Source: Candidatus Amesbacteria bacterium (GTDB lineage: Bacteria; Patescibacteriota; Microgenomatia; CAZETR01; Amesbacteraceae). Taken from it: a stretch of DNA of 7,762 nt. A model generated the notes under the pieces. That model was not told the DNA's origin. It worked only from the letters and a program-made list of their open reading frames with translations, and searched no databases. The translations under genes were made by a program, and so were the position numbers. Of the stretch, positions 7,357 to 7,762 are shown one piece after another; position 1 is the stretch's first letter, and every line of letters starts with the position of its first letter. The stretch lies in assembly GCA_030681075.1 (NCBI GenBank), contig JAUXUE010000061.1:1-7762 (forward strand), given 5' to 3'.

Positions 7357-7762
7357 TGAAGGGATAGTCATCAAAAGGCACAATTTTGGTGAGGCAGACA
7401 AAATAATTACTCTTTATACTAAGTCTCTGGGAAAAATTACCCTTATGGCACGAGGTATCCGTAAATTAATTTCCAAACGGGCAGGCTCTCTGGATCTATT
7501 TAATCAAATCAAGTTTCATGCAGTGTCGGGTAGGGGAGAAATGGATACCTTGACTGAAATACAACTTCTGACTGATTTTTCGGGCTGGAAAAAGCATTTG
7601 GGACGGGTAAATATTGCCTACCAGCTCTGTGAATTGATAGATAAACTGACAGCCGACCGCCAACCCCATCCGGAAATTTATAATATTCTCTCTCTATCTC
7701 TATCTCAAATCTCCAGTCTCGGCACTGATTGGGAATTAAAAATTAAAAATTTAAAATTAAAA
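7340..7762 (+). CDS. recO: DNA repair protein RecO, N-terminal part, 3' truncated
   Basis: The 141 visible codons begin MRSYTDEGIVIKRHNFGEAD, the characteristic RecO start, and continue with KIITLYTKSLGKITLMARGI (21-40) and RKLISKRAGSLDLFN (41-55), i.e. the N-terminal OB-fold that binds DNA and SSB. A helical region starts near residue 80. RecO works with RecR and RecF to load RecA on SSB-coated single strands and to anneal DNA. RecO is usually about 240-260 residues, so roughly the last 40 percent, including any zinc-binding cysteines, is beyond the edge. The ATG sits 17 bases inside the DUF4012 gene, with no strong Shine-Dalgarno sequence. Placement in a glycan operon probably reflects genome packing. 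The final residues (WELKIKNLKLK) come from a heptamer repeat and are not expected RecO sequence. Confidence 0.9.
   Translation, partial: MRSYTDEGIVIKRHNFGEADKIITLYTKSLGKITLMARGIRKLISKRAGSLDLFNQIKFHAVSGRGEMDTLTEIQLLTDFSGWKKHLGRVNIAYQLCELIDKLTADRQPHPEIYNILSLSLSQISSLGTDWELKIKNLKLK
7691..7708 (+). repeat. Short hexamer tandem repeat in recO (TCTCTA)
   Basis: Three consecutive 6-base units read TCTCTA, TCTCTA and TCTCAA (one mismatch). Because the unit is a multiple of three, it encodes a repeating Leu-Ser pattern (LSLSLS) in RecO without shifting the frame. It is short and may simply be a helix-coding coincidence. Confidence 0.4.
7735..7762 (+). repeat. AT-rich heptamer tandem repeat (ATTAAAA) at the right edge, within recO
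   Basis: The last 28 bases are four back-to-back 7-base units: ATTAAAA, ATTAAAA, ATTTAAA, ATTAAAA, the third differing at one position. They are read as KIKNLKLK-type sequence in the recO frame. Seven is not a multiple of three, so only copy numbers in threes keep the frame. The array reaches the window edge and its full length is unknown. I recall similar AT-rich repeats inserted in Microgenomates genes, but I cannot cite this. Confidence 0.65.

Overview
The window looks like a piece of a compact, AT-rich bacterial genome, most likely a Candidate Phyla Radiation (Patescibacteria) member of the Microgenomates type. This is inferred from three things: the DUF4012 membrane protein beside a cluster of short glycosyltransferases, the very tight overlapping gene packing, and an AT-rich heptamer repeat inside a housekeeping gene at the right edge. 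TGA ends three of the genes, so the TGA=Gly code of Gracilibacteria/Absconditabacteria does not apply. The taxonomic call is by family resemblance only and was not tested by a search.

All genes are on the plus strand and form one apparent operon. From left to right: the C-terminal part of a GT-C (GT39/ArnT-like) membrane glycosyltransferase (2-703, open at the left edge); a GT4 glycosyltransferase with a degenerate donor-site motif (700-1893); a GT2 rhamnosyltransferase-like enzyme (1871-2734); a GT4 gene broken into two overlapping frames (2731-3261 and 3230-3736); an intact GT4 enzyme (3706-4758); a short phosphoglycosyl transferase of the bacterial sugar transferase family (4740-5381); a 656-residue membrane-anchored DUF4012 protein (5386-7356); and the start of recO (7340-7762, open at the right edge).

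Every junction overlaps by 4 to about 32 bases, except a 4-base gap before the DUF4012 gene. There is no room for an internal promoter or terminator outside coding sequence, and I recognised none. No stretch above 5 bases lacks a gene. I saw no tRNA, rRNA, CRISPR array or insertion sequence.

Inferred joint role: the phosphoglycosyl transferase loads the first sugar phosphate onto a polyprenyl-phosphate carrier at the inner face of the membrane. The soluble GT4 and GT2 enzymes then extend the glycan. The GT-C enzyme and the DUF4012 protein act at or outside the membrane. No flippase, polymerase or ligase is visible, so the pathway is incomplete here. RecO, a recombination protein, appears to be co-transcribed by packing rather than by function.

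Most worth a second look: the broken GT4 gene (a frame change plus an apparently missing linker), the GT4 enzyme lacking both glutamates of the EX7E motif, the DUF4012 protein with its CxC motif as a possible surface-glycan factor, and the heptamer repeat in recO at which the sequence ends.
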